A stretch of DNA of 64,000 bases from Clostridiaceae bacterium Marseille-Q3526 (GTDB lineage Bacteria > Bacillota > Clostridia > Lachnospirales > Lachnospiraceae), in the NCBI GenBank assembly GCA_018223375.1, contig JAGTTS010000008.1, positions 62,001-126,000 on the forward strand. Reading direction: 5' to 3'. The notes beneath the pieces were generated by a model that was not told where the DNA came from, made no database searches, and saw nothing but the letters and a program-made list of their open reading frames with translations. The position numbers and the translations under genes are program-made. How positions within the stretch are numbered: the first letter of the stretch is position 1; the number at the start of each line of letters is the position of its first letter. Positions 42,715 to 50,279 of this stretch are shown here, in pieces.

Positions 42715-43269
42715 TTAAATTGATTTTTCAAGAACCCACCGGCGGAGGCCCCCATATTTTAAGGCCTCCGCAATTTTTTTATATCCGAGGCGCTGAAAGT
42801 TGGAGAGGCTGTAGTGGTTATCCGGGTGGACGGTAGCCATGAAATGGCGGTAACCCGCGGCGGCGGCAGCCTTTTCGCCCTCAATCAGAAGCTTCCGCTG
42901 GAGGCCGTATCCCGTAAAGCCTGCGGCTACGGCTACTGTTTCCATATGGGCTACCTGCATAAGCTCTTGTCCGGAGAGGCTAAGATAAGTTCCCAGGTTA
43001 TCTTCTGTGGGGCCTGGAAAACGAATCAGGAGAAACGCGGCCAGACTGTCCCGGGCAGCTTGGCCCGCTCCACCTTCCGGCCCGTCCGGGCAGGCCTTGA
43101 GAATCAGGCCCCTGTCTTTGATATGGGTTTTGATAAATTCCAGACTGTCAGGAAAAAACCAGTCTTTATTCTGCACAGAGAAGGCCGTGTCCGTCATCAG
43201 GCGGTAAAGCGCAGGGCAGTCCTCAGGCACGGCTGCTTGAATAGAAAATTGGAGTGGTAAACGAGTCAT
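42715..43269 (-). CDS. GNAT family N-acetyltransferase
   Basis: Acetyltransferase of 184 residues. The region METVAVAAGFTGYGLQRKLL corresponds to motif A of GNAT proteins, followed by FMATVHPDNHYSLSNFQRLGYK, a typical motif B with the closing Asn-Phe-x-x-x-G-Y. AAGGAAGG precedes the start on the minus strand. It converges with the dehydratase gene, leaving only 16 bases between stops, and is divergent from the integrase. The substrate is unknown. Confidence 0.85.
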   Translation of the reverse strand: MTRLPLQFSIQAAVPEDCPALYRLMTDTAFSVQNKDWFFPDSLEFIKTHIKDRGLILKACPDGPEGGAGQAARDSLAAFLLIRFPGPTEDNLGTYLSLSGQELMQVAHMETVAVAAGFTGYGLQRKLLIEGEKAAAAAGYRHFMATVHPDNHYSLSNFQRLGYKKIAEALKYGGLRRWVLEKSI

Positions 43270-43313
43270 GGTTTCCTTCCTTTCTGCGGCTTTTCTGCTG
43301 CTATTCTACTACA

Positions 43314-43399
43314 TTGAACAGGAAAAGAAAATACTTTATCATGTTTTCTCCTAGAAGCGGGTGGTAATATTTTTATTATCCCAAAGGGGGTAATAAAAA
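43314..43399 (+). promoter_or_regulatory. Promoter and leader palindrome before the integrase-wzz pair
   Basis: TTGAAC (43314-43319), 17 bp, TATCAT (43337-43342). Then TTTTTATTATCCC (43370-43382) pairs with GGGGTAATAAAAA (43387-43399, one A-T extra on one arm) directly before the AAAGGAG site. It may be an operator, a leader hairpin controlling translation, or a recombination site. Confidence 0.45.
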
Positions 43400-43414
43400 C
43401 AAAGGAGAAGAAAG

Positions 43415-44428
43415 ATGAGGGAAATCGGAGAGATGAGAGCAGAAGACGGCAGAGAGGGGCCTGCATTTATGACGGTTGGCGGCCTCTGCGAGGAGTGGCT
43501 GCGGTCGGTGAAGCCGATGGTGAAGCCCAGCACCTACGCCTGCTACCTGACAATGGTTGAGAAGCATATCCGGGGAGAGCTGGGAAAAGTGCAGGCGGCG
43601 GATCTGACGAATCAGATGATAATGGATTTTATACATGGCAGGCAGAAGCAGGGACTTTCGGCGGGGACAGTCCGGCTTCTTTTATTTTTGCTGAAAAGCA
43701 TTGTGCAGGCAGGGGAGGAGATGGGGGCATGCCCTGGAGAAGCACTGTATCTGAAGCTTCCCAGGCAGGCGGGAAAAAGAAAGGAGATTATGGAGTGGGA
43801 GGATTTCCACAAGATGGTTTCCTATCTGTTAAACTCCAGAAAGAGCTTTGAGCTGGGGCTTTTGATTTCCCTGGGAACGGGAATCAGGGTGGGAGAGCTG
43901 TGCGGCATGCGCTGGGAGGATATTGATCTGGATACGGGAGTTTTGAAGGTCAGAAGAACCGTGTCCCGCATCAGAAACGTAGAGGAAGCGCAGGCGGCAG
44001 TTCCGGGAGGGAAGACTATACTGCAGATAGGGACGCCCAAGACCGGTTCCTCGGTGCGGGATATTCCCCTTCCAGGATTTCTCACAGAACGCCTCAGAGA
44101 GCGGTTCTGTGAGCGGCGGTTCAGCCCTCAGACCTATGTGCTCACAGGAAGCGGGCGGGTGATGGAGCCCAGAAGCGTTCAGCGGAGATTTAAAAATCTC
44201 CTCCGGCGGTGCGGGATTAAGCCGGTCAGCGTCCATTCCCTGCGCCACTCCTTTGCGTCCAAGTGGATTGAGCAGGGGCTGGACAGCAAAGCCCTGTCTG
44301 AGATTCTGGGACATTCCTCGGTGAAGATAACGATGGATATCTATGTCCACAGTACCATGAATCAGAAGAAGAACTATATGGATCATGTTTTAGAAGGAAT
44401 TGTAATTGATCAAAGGTCTTCTCTGTGA
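43415..44428 (+). CDS. Tyrosine-type integrase at the polysaccharide locus
   Basis: Site-specific integrase of 337 residues. The N-terminal SAM-like domain is at about 20-105 and the catalytic domain at about 120-325. Arg lies in GTGIRVGELCGM, the second box is HSLRHSFASKW and the third is LGHSSVKITMDIYVHS with the nucleophilic Tyr. AAAGGAG lies 7 nt before ATG. It is not close to the tandem pair at 37-39 kb in sequence. It runs into the wzz-like gene with only 41 bases between, with no terminator, so both are probably one transcript. No prophage genes are nearby. Confidence 0.88.
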   Translation: MREIGEMRAEDGREGPAFMTVGGLCEEWLRSVKPMVKPSTYACYLTMVEKHIRGELGKVQAADLTNQMIMDFIHGRQKQGLSAGTVRLLLFLLKSIVQAGEEMGACPGEALYLKLPRQAGKRKEIMEWEDFHKMVSYLLNSRKSFELGLLISLGTGIRVGELCGMRWEDIDLDTGVLKVRRTVSRIRNVEEAQAAVPGGKTILQIGTPKTGSSVRDIPLPGFLTERLRERFCERRFSPQTYVLTGSGRVMEPRSVQRRFKNLLRRCGIKPVSVHSLRHSFASKWIEQGLDSKALSEILGHSSVKITMDIYVHSTMNQKKNYMDHVLEGIVIDQRSSL

Positions 44429-44469
44429 TAAGATGAATAGCAGAGCATTTTACAGTTAGGAGGATTAGA

Positions 44470-45921
44470 ATGGAGTCTCAATACAACTACGAGCAGGAGA
44501 TCGACCTGAAGGATCTGATGTTTGCCGTCCTTCGCAAATGGCGTCCGATTATCCTGATTGCGATTGTTTTTGCCGTTTTGCTGGGCGGTATGAAGGGCGC
44601 CGGCGCGCTGAAGCAGATGAAGGACAGCGAGTATCTGGCAGCTAAGCAGCAGGAATATGACAACAGCATGGATCAGTACGCGATTTCCAAGGCAAGCCTT
44701 GAAAAAGAGGTGGAGAATATTAAGGCCAGTCTGGAAAGCCAGAACGAGTATATGGAAAAATCGGTGCTGATGAATATTAATCCCTACGATGAGTATGTGA
44801 CAGCAGCGGCTTTTTATGTGGGAACTGATTATCAGATTATGCCCGGTATGGCCTATCAGAATCCCAATACAGCTTCCAGCATTATGCAGGCATATATGTC
44901 CATGATTCAGAACGGAGATATGTACAATTATGTCTTAAACGGCATGAGTGCTCCCCTGGATCGCAGATATCTTCAGGAACTGGTGACAGTTACGCCTAAT
45001 TTAGAGAACAATATGTTTGACATCCGCGTAATCAGCAGCTCTGAGGAGGGCGCTTCCAGTATCATGAAGCTGATTATGGATTCCTTAAACGAGTACAGCC
45101 AGGTGATTACCCAGGCGATTGGGCCCCACACTCTGAAGGTGATGAGCAGCTCCGCCCGTCCCGGCGCAGATATGGCGCAGACGCCGGAGATGATTGGCGC
45201 CGGAGGAAGCCCTGACGTGTATACGACCGTGGATCTGGAACTGGAGAAGAAACAGCAGGAGCAGTCTGCCAGAATCGCAGAGCTGAACCAGAGCCTGACG
45301 GATAAGACAAAAGAACTGGCTGATTTAAAGGAACCGTCCATCTCTCTTCCACGCAAGGGGGGAGCGGTTAAGTCAGCAGTCAAGTACGCTGTGTTAGGAG
45401 GCGTCCTGGGAGGTTTCCTGTCAGTATTCTTTATCTGTGTGGCATTTTTAATGAGCGATAAGCTGGGCAGCGATAAGGAACTGCGCCGCAGATATGGTCT
45501 GATGATTCTAGGCCTGTTCGATGACGCAGGAAGAAAGGGGCTGTTTTCCTTTGTGGACAGATTCTTAGACCGCATGGAGGGAACGGCAGGCAGAAAGATG
45601 GACAAGGAAACTGTCTGCAGCGTAGTGGCGGCTAACGTGATGAACTATGCAGGAGATGCAAAACAGCTGCTTTTAGTCACGTCTGCGCCTGACCTGGACT
45701 TAGAGGCAGTAAGGAGCGACATTGCGCCTGCTCTTACAGGTCTTTTCGTGACAGCAGGAGGAAATCTTGACAGCCAGGCTGACGCCATCAGAAAGGCCGC
45801 GTCCTGTGAGGCTGTGATTCTGGTAGAGAAGCGGAAAAGCTCCTCCTTCTCCGGCATTGAGCGGGAGCTTGATATTGTGAGAAGTCTTGACAAGAAGGTA
45901 CTGGGCTGCATTGTTCTGTAG
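44470..45921 (+). CDS. Wzz-like chain-length protein with degenerate kinase-like C-domain
   Basis: Polysaccharide co-polymerase of 483 residues. The N-terminus is cytoplasmic, with membrane segment 1 at about 27-50, an extracellular Wzz part with coiled coil (about 50-300) and membrane segment 2 at about 305-330. The last 120 residues look like the BY-kinase (CpsD/Wzc) fold: LLLVTSAPDLDLEAVRSDIA and a closing LGCIVL. No GxxGxGKT Walker A is present, so it should not bind ATP like a kinase. AGGAGG precedes the start. Confidence 0.82.
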   Translation: MESQYNYEQEIDLKDLMFAVLRKWRPIILIAIVFAVLLGGMKGAGALKQMKDSEYLAAKQQEYDNSMDQYAISKASLEKEVENIKASLESQNEYMEKSVLMNINPYDEYVTAAAFYVGTDYQIMPGMAYQNPNTASSIMQAYMSMIQNGDMYNYVLNGMSAPLDRRYLQELVTVTPNLENNMFDIRVISSSEEGASSIMKLIMDSLNEYSQVITQAIGPHTLKVMSSSARPGADMAQTPEMIGAGGSPDVYTTVDLELEKKQQEQSARIAELNQSLTDKTKELADLKEPSISLPRKGGAVKSAVKYAVLGGVLGGFLSVFFICVAFLMSDKLGSDKELRRRYGLMILGLFDDAGRKGLFSFVDRFLDRMEGTAGRKMDKETVCSVVAANVMNYAGDAKQLLLVTSAPDLDLEAVRSDIAPALTGLFVTAGGNLDSQADAIRKAASCEAVILVEKRKSSSFSGIERELDIVRSLDKKVLGCIVL

Positions 45922-46064
45922 CATTGCCGTTTCCGTGTTTCGTTTCTGGGTTTCAGACCAGACTCGTCAGTTTCTGTCGAAACTTGCGGTCGATTTTCCT
46001 GTCATTCTCTCCTGGAGAGGTGTATAATGGTAAAAGCAGTCTCAGGAAAGCAGGAGGGGTAGAA

Positions 46065-46232
46065 ATGGATGCGGCAGCACAGTTGGAAGAACTGATGATT
46101 GAAGTAGAACACCTGAAGGATGAGAACGAAATTCTCTTCGATACGGTAGTTCAGATGAAGAGCTCGTTGGACAGGCTGATCACAGTCTATATTGGCAGCG
46201 GCAAACAGAAGATGAGACAGGCAGGGATGTAG
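46065..46232 (+). CDS. Small coiled-coil protein (55 aa)
   Basis: Acidic, helical protein of 55 residues starting MDAAAQLEELMIEVEHLKDE. ATG at 46065 has AGGAGGGG upstream, and TATAAT at 46023-46028 gives a likely promoter. Heptad-like Leu/Ile/Val spacing predicts a coiled coil over about 7-45. Its pattern EL-x2-E-x-E-x-LK-x-EN-x2-L-x-DTV-x2-M recurs in the C-terminus of the zinc-ribbon protein at 46483-46881. Function unknown. A strong terminator follows. Confidence 0.7.
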   Translation: MDAAAQLEELMIEVEHLKDENEILFDTVVQMKSSLDRLITVYIGSGKQKMRQAGM

Positions 46233-46259
46233 CAGAAAACAGAATAAAAAAGAACAAAT

Positions 46260-46323
46260 CCGGCATCAGCGGCAGGAAAATCGAAGAAGATGGAATCCTG
46301 CGGCTGCATGCCGGTTCTTTTTT
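46260..46323 (+). terminator. Terminator after the small coiled-coil gene
   Basis: CCGGCAT with ATGCCGG, inner AGC with GCT and CAGGA with TCCTG, then TTCTTTTTT. An AAAAAAGAAC before the stem can extend it. Confidence 0.85.
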
Positions 46324-46343
46324 ACACATATCGGTGAGCCGCT

Positions 46344-46377
46344 GGCTGCGCCCCTTCACAGGCTGCGCCCTTTCACA
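46344..46377. repeat. 17-bp tandem direct repeat
   Basis: GGCTGCGCCCCTTCACA (46344-46360) is followed at once by GGCTGCGCCCTTTCACA, identical at 16 of 17 positions. Confidence 0.85.
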
Positions 46378-46378
46378 G

Positions 46379-46434
46379 TAAGAGGAACCATATTCCGACG
46401 ACTTTAAGTGGAGTAAGGAATATGGTTCCTCTTA
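46379..46434. other. 18-bp perfect hairpin with conserved loop (copy C) and partial copy
   Basis: TAAGAGGAACCATATTCC pairs fully with GGAATATGGTTCCTCTTA around the loop GACGACTTTAAGTGGAGTAA. A second copy of the loop (CTTTAAGGGGAGTAAGGAA, in 46444-46466) follows without a matching left arm. The loop resembles those at 35091 and 37160. It sits between convergent genes. Confidence 0.8.
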
Positions 46435-46482
46435 TTGTCTCCCGCATCTTTAAGGGGAGTAAGGAATTCTTTCTTTTCCTGT

Positions 46483-46881
46483 CTAACGATCCTCTCCCTC
46501 TCCTCTCGTCAGCTTCCAGATTGTATCGTGCATCCAGGCCACAGTGTCGGAGAGCTTTCTGTTTTCGGCTTTCAGCGTTTCGATTTCCTGTTTTAATTCC
46601 TGAATCGTTTCAGCCTGCTTTGCAATCTCAGCCCGGCTGTTGAAGCGCCTGGCCTGTTCTGTGATGCGCTGCACTACAGAGGAGTGCGGCTCCGCGCCGT
46701 CGAGGATCTGGCTTCCAATCAGCTGATCCCGCATTCTATAGTCCAGATCCATAAACTGCTGGCAGGACATGGGAAGCTTTGTCATATGGATGCGGCAGGA
46801 CGGGCAGACGGCCCTCCTGGGGATCAGATAATACCCGTAGTAGCCGCAGTGCGGACAGTAAAAGACAGTTAGTTCCTTCAT
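46483..46881 (-). CDS. Zinc-ribbon protein with C-terminal coiled coil
   Basis: Protein of 132 residues. An N-terminal zinc ribbon has four cysteines, CPHCG at about 9-12 and CPSC at about 26-29. A middle helical part (about 38-85) and a coiled coil (about 85-125) follow, with ETLKAENRKLSDTVAWM matching the 55-residue protein on the other strand. ATG at 46881 is chosen because AAGGAG is 6-7 nt upstream. No homologue with known function is recognised. It may bind a partner, perhaps the small protein, through the coil. Confidence 0.72.
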   Translation of the reverse strand: MKELTVFYCPHCGYYGYYLIPRRAVCPSCRIHMTKLPMSCQQFMDLDYRMRDQLIGSQILDGAEPHSSVVQRITEQARRFNSRAEIAKQAETIQELKQEIETLKAENRKLSDTVAWMHDTIWKLTRGEGEDR

Positions 46882-47065
46882 GAAAATCTCCTTTTGCATT
46901 GATCGATATCTAAGACTTTGAAGCTGGTCTCCTATTAGAAAACGAAGAAAACAGGAGAAATATAACTAAAAAATAAAAAATATTTGGAAATTTCTGCAGA
47001 ATATAAATCGCAGTCTGTGATATGTATATTCTCCGCTGTGCTGTGTGAATCAGCAAAAAGCGGCG

Positions 47066-47146
47066 CCGGCAGAGAGAGCATGGCCCGAACTCTGCCGGTG
47101 AATGGCCGCAAATCAGGAGAGGAACTGCTTTCGCAGCCCTCTCCTG
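47066..47146 (-). terminator. Paired hairpins after the cell-wall-binding gene
   Basis: CAGGAGAGG with CCTCTCCTG (47114-47146), with an inner CTGC/GCAG, and CCGGCAGAG with CTCTGCCGG (47066-47098). No clear T run follows either, so termination is uncertain. The rest of 46882-47167 is AT-rich and without a gene. Confidence 0.45.
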
Positions 47147-47167
47147 TGAACGGATGACTTATATATT

Positions 47168-48499
47168 TTACTGGATGATTCCGTTTGTGTCAACTGTCCA
47201 CACAGTATCATTGGAATCTTTGTAATCTTTAAAGCCCTTTAAAAGCTCAGGCTTTGCGTCGGAAGTGGAGGAAGAGGAGGCTTTTTGGATGGTTCCGCTG
47301 GTGTTTACCAGATAAGTCCTGTCTCCTGCGGCCACTGGCTCATAGCGAAGCTCCGGATCGGCTTTTTTCATCAGGCCGTTGACGTAAACGCGGTTGTCTC
47401 TCTCGCCTGTGTAGCCCTGGCCTTTTTTAGAACCGCTTGGGTAGAAGTACCAGGTCTGGTTCTCCTCAGCGTCCTCGTCGTAGATGGTCTGCCTTCCTGT
47501 CTTCATGGCGCCATCGTCTCCAAAGTAGTAGACGGCCTCACCGCCTCCCTTGACAGCCAGAGTCTGGACACCAGTCTGCATTTCGCCTTTTTCATTGAAG
47601 GCGTACCGCTCCGAGTTGATGTTGAACAGCTCAAGCCCAGCTTCCTGAGAATAGTAGGGCTTTCCGTTTTTAAAGTAGAAGTAATACTCTTCGCCCTCCT
47701 CGCTGATTCCCTCGATGCCTTCAATCTGATACCAGCCGGAAGCCCTCTTTCCGCCCTGCTCCTCATCGTAATACTGATAGGAAGCCGGGGAGTCTGCTTC
47801 GCCCTCAGCGGTCTTCTCCGTCTTCACCCAGCCTGTCTGCATCTGGCCGTTTTCGAAGGTGTAAAAGGCGCCGTCGATTTTGCGGTCAATCTGATTGACA
47901 ACCAGCTTTCCGTCCTCGTCGAAGTAGCACCAGATTCCCTCGTCATCTGTGTCTTCTGTGATATCTTCCAGCAGAATCCAGCCGGTTTTCCGGACTCCGT
48001 CGCTTTCTTTTCCAAGATAGTAGACAGAGCCGTCCAGCTCCAGAACGCCAGTCTGCATAATGCCGTCCTCGTCGAAGTAGTGCCAGTTGTTCTGAATCGC
48101 CATCCAGCGGGATGTGACAATCTTTCCGTTTTTATCAAAATAGTTCCATTCCTGGTCGGACGCAGAGTCCGGGGAGTCGTAGGTTTCCTCTCCTTCCGGA
48201 GATACCCATTTATTTTTAACCATTTTTCCTTCACTGTCCACATAGTACTCGTCCACCCGCTGGTTGACGGTTACGTTTCCGTCGTCGTCCAGGTAGTACC
48301 AGTCGCTTCCTCTCTTCTTCCAGGTGTTGGACTCCAGATAGCCGTCCTCATCGTAGAAATGCCATTCGCTGTCCTCCTGTACCCAGCCGTTTGCAGCGTA
48401 GACGTTTAAGAGAAAGCTGTCGTTTAAGACATTAGGGGCTGCCATGGACATCATGGCGGCAGCAGATAATACAGCGATCAGTTTAGTTGTTTTTCTCAT
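47168..48499 (-). CDS. Secreted cell-wall-binding repeat protein
   Basis: Secreted protein of 443 residues. The signal peptide (about 1-36) ends near VYAANG. Most of the rest is a chain of choline/cell-wall-binding type repeats of about 20 residues with aromatic cores, such as EWHFYDEDGYL, DWYYLDDDGNV, NWHYFDEDGIMQTG and WYFYPSGSKKGQG. No enzymatic domain is visible, so it may be a surface adhesin or scaffold that binds teichoic acid or the glycan made by this locus. AAGGAG precedes the start. Confidence 0.85.
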   Translation of the reverse strand: MRKTTKLIAVLSAAAMMSMAAPNVLNDSFLLNVYAANGWVQEDSEWHFYDEDGYLESNTWKKRGSDWYYLDDDGNVTVNQRVDEYYVDSEGKMVKNKWVSPEGEETYDSPDSASDQEWNYFDKNGKIVTSRWMAIQNNWHYFDEDGIMQTGVLELDGSVYYLGKESDGVRKTGWILLEDITEDTDDEGIWCYFDEDGKLVVNQIDRKIDGAFYTFENGQMQTGWVKTEKTAEGEADSPASYQYYDEEQGGKRASGWYQIEGIEGISEEGEEYYFYFKNGKPYYSQEAGLELFNINSERYAFNEKGEMQTGVQTLAVKGGGEAVYYFGDDGAMKTGRQTIYDEDAEENQTWYFYPSGSKKGQGYTGERDNRVYVNGLMKKADPELRYEPVAAGDRTYLVNTSGTIQKASSSSTSDAKPELLKGFKDYKDSNDTVWTVDTNGIIQ

Positions 48500-48624
48500 G
48501 GAATGTTCTCTCCTTTTTTGTGAATGAAGTGTGTTTGAAAATCCATCGTTGCATTACAGCGCTTATTATAGCGTGGCATGGGAGAGAATGAAAGTGAAGG
48601 TTACTGGAAGCGCTGGAAGGAGTG

Positions 48625-48655
48625 GGAAAAAAGAAACAGAGCCTTAATGGCTCTG
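48625..48655 (-). terminator. Terminator overlapping the aldolase stop codon
   Basis: On the minus strand CAGAGCC-ATTAA-GGCTCTG is followed by TTTCTTTTTT. The hairpin includes the last codons and TAA of the aldolase gene. Confidence 0.85.
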
Positions 48656-50275
48656 CTTCTCCTCATACCAGGAATCGGTGATAAACTCTGCCTGGAAGCT
48701 TCCGGAGAGCTTTTTCAGGACGTTTTTCACATAGGAATTGAGATTCATGGATTTTTCTTTTCCGATTCGGTAGTCCATGTCGGAGTTAAAGTAGTTGTCG
48801 CCTCCCACGCTGTAGCCGTCGAAGCCGGCGCAGGCTGCCTGGGATACCCCTGCTTTTACCAGGACGTTTAACAGCATGACGAAGGAATTGTCAATGATTT
48901 CCGCATCTCTGTCAATGAGGGAGCTGTAGTTCAGGGTGTAGTCAAAGGATCCGTTTACATTGGTCACATTGGAAGTGGCAATGACGCGGACCGGGGACGC
49001 CTGGGCGTGCTCCTGCTCCTTTTTAAGCTCCAGCAGACGGGTAGTCAGCTGCACGTACCGCCTGGAATTGCTCAGGAAAGCGTAGTCTACCGGAATATTC
49101 TCCGGAATATAGTTGACGGCGATGACAACCGGGGCATGCTCTTTTATATACCGGTCGATCCGATCCCTCTGAAGCTCCATGTTTTTTCCGGGACCCAGAA
49201 GAAGAAGGGGCTTTCCAGACCACTCCCTGGAGAGGCGTTTTAAATCGTCCTCATCGCTGCACTCCATGTTCTGGTAGTTTAAATACAGGTTTTCAATATA
49301 GTCCTTGTCGTACATCAGCTTCTTTTCCGGCTCGATCTGTCCGAGAATCACATTTAAGGACTTTAAGGACAGGGTGTGTTTGTCCATCAGGAATTTGACA
49401 TAGTTCGGATGGCAGTTGTTGGAGGCCGCGATGTAGAAGAAGAGGCTGTAGCCCCAGGGGCTTTTCTCAAAAAACGGAATGATATTGATATCAATGGCCT
49501 CCAGCATCTGGCTGGTGTCGTAGGATTTTCCATAGTGGAGATTCATGTGCATGGAAATCAGCTCCACAGGCAGATTCCCGGCGCTCTTTCCCATGCCGTA
49601 GAGGGAGGCGTCCACCAGAACGGTCCTGTTTACCGGCTTGCTGAGCATTTCCATGCTGTTGGCGTAGGCCATCTGGAAATTGTTGTGGGAATGGTAGCCG
49701 ATGGCAATCTCAGGATTTAAGTTGTGATCCAGGATCTCGAAATAGTGGAGCAGGCTGCTCTGGTGGAGCAGGCCGTAGGTGTCTACCATGGAGAGGGCAT
49801 AGGGGTTTAAGGCGTTGACCAGGTCGATGAGATCTAAAAGCTCCCTGTCAGAGTAGCTTGTAATGGAAACTGCCTGGACAAAGACCTGGTAGCCCAGAGC
49901 CTTCACCTGGGTACAGAAGGCCAGAGCCTCCTTCATAATGTGCTTTTTAAAGATGACGCGGATGCCGTCCAGACAGCTTTCGCTGCAGGGAGCCAGGTTT
50001 TCAATGGCGCAGGTTCCATAGTCGATCATGCCTACCAGCATGGTGTTTTTCTTGTCCAGACTGCCGAACAGCCGGTCTGCGCTGGCAGTGTCCGGCATAA
50101 TGGTGCGGTTTCTGTCAAAGGGACGCCGGTCGTCGAGAAAGCCCACCTCTAAAATATCTACTCCGGAGCTGATGAGGCGCTCGAAGATATTTACCATGTT
50201 GTCGTGTCCGAAATTCCAGTCATTGACATATCCTCCGTCCCGGAGGGTACAGTCGAGAAGCTTTACCTGTTTCAT
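48644..50275 (-). CDS. HMGL-like aldolase fused to an unassigned C-terminal domain
   Basis: Protein of 543 residues. Residues 1-280 are an HMGL/4-hydroxy-2-oxovalerate-aldolase type TIM barrel: LLDCTLRDGGYVNDW with the metal-binding Asp, and GYHSHNNFQMA with the HxH metal ligands. Such enzymes join or split pyruvate and an aldehyde. Residues about 350-543 form a second, Rossmann-like part starting PLLLLGPGKNMELQRDRI, which I cannot name. AAGGAC precedes ATG. It ends an operon after the KdsB-like and HAD genes (4 bases after the HAD stop), which suggests synthesis of a 2-keto-3-deoxy sugar acid. That is inference. Confidence 0.8.
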   Translation of the reverse strand: MKQVKLLDCTLRDGGYVNDWNFGHDNMVNIFERLISSGVDILEVGFLDDRRPFDRNRTIMPDTASADRLFGSLDKKNTMLVGMIDYGTCAIENLAPCSESCLDGIRVIFKKHIMKEALAFCTQVKALGYQVFVQAVSITSYSDRELLDLIDLVNALNPYALSMVDTYGLLHQSSLLHYFEILDHNLNPEIAIGYHSHNNFQMAYANSMEMLSKPVNRTVLVDASLYGMGKSAGNLPVELISMHMNLHYGKSYDTSQMLEAIDINIIPFFEKSPWGYSLFFYIAASNNCHPNYVKFLMDKHTLSLKSLNVILGQIEPEKKLMYDKDYIENLYLNYQNMECSDEDDLKRLSREWSGKPLLLLGPGKNMELQRDRIDRYIKEHAPVVIAVNYIPENIPVDYAFLSNSRRYVQLTTRLLELKKEQEHAQASPVRVIATSNVTNVNGSFDYTLNYSSLIDRDAEIIDNSFVMLLNVLVKAGVSQAACAGFDGYSVGGDNYFNSDMDYRIGKEKSMNLNSYVKNVLKKLSGSFQAEFITDSWYEEKQSH

Positions 50276-50279
50276 ATGA

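Noticed and set aside
43415..44428. Integrase as a sign of a prophage or integrative element
   Set aside because: No phage, conjugation or replication genes are near, and the neighbours are all polysaccharide genes, so an element with defined ends cannot be supported.
46344..46466. Repeats as a CRISPR array
   Set aside because: Only two adjacent 17-bp units without spacers and no cas genes are present.
47285..48409. Long open frame opposite the cell-wall-binding repeat gene
   Set aside because: It mirrors the repeat-rich coding strand, has no plausible domain, and lacks a good ribosome site; the minus-strand protein has a signal peptide and clear repeats.
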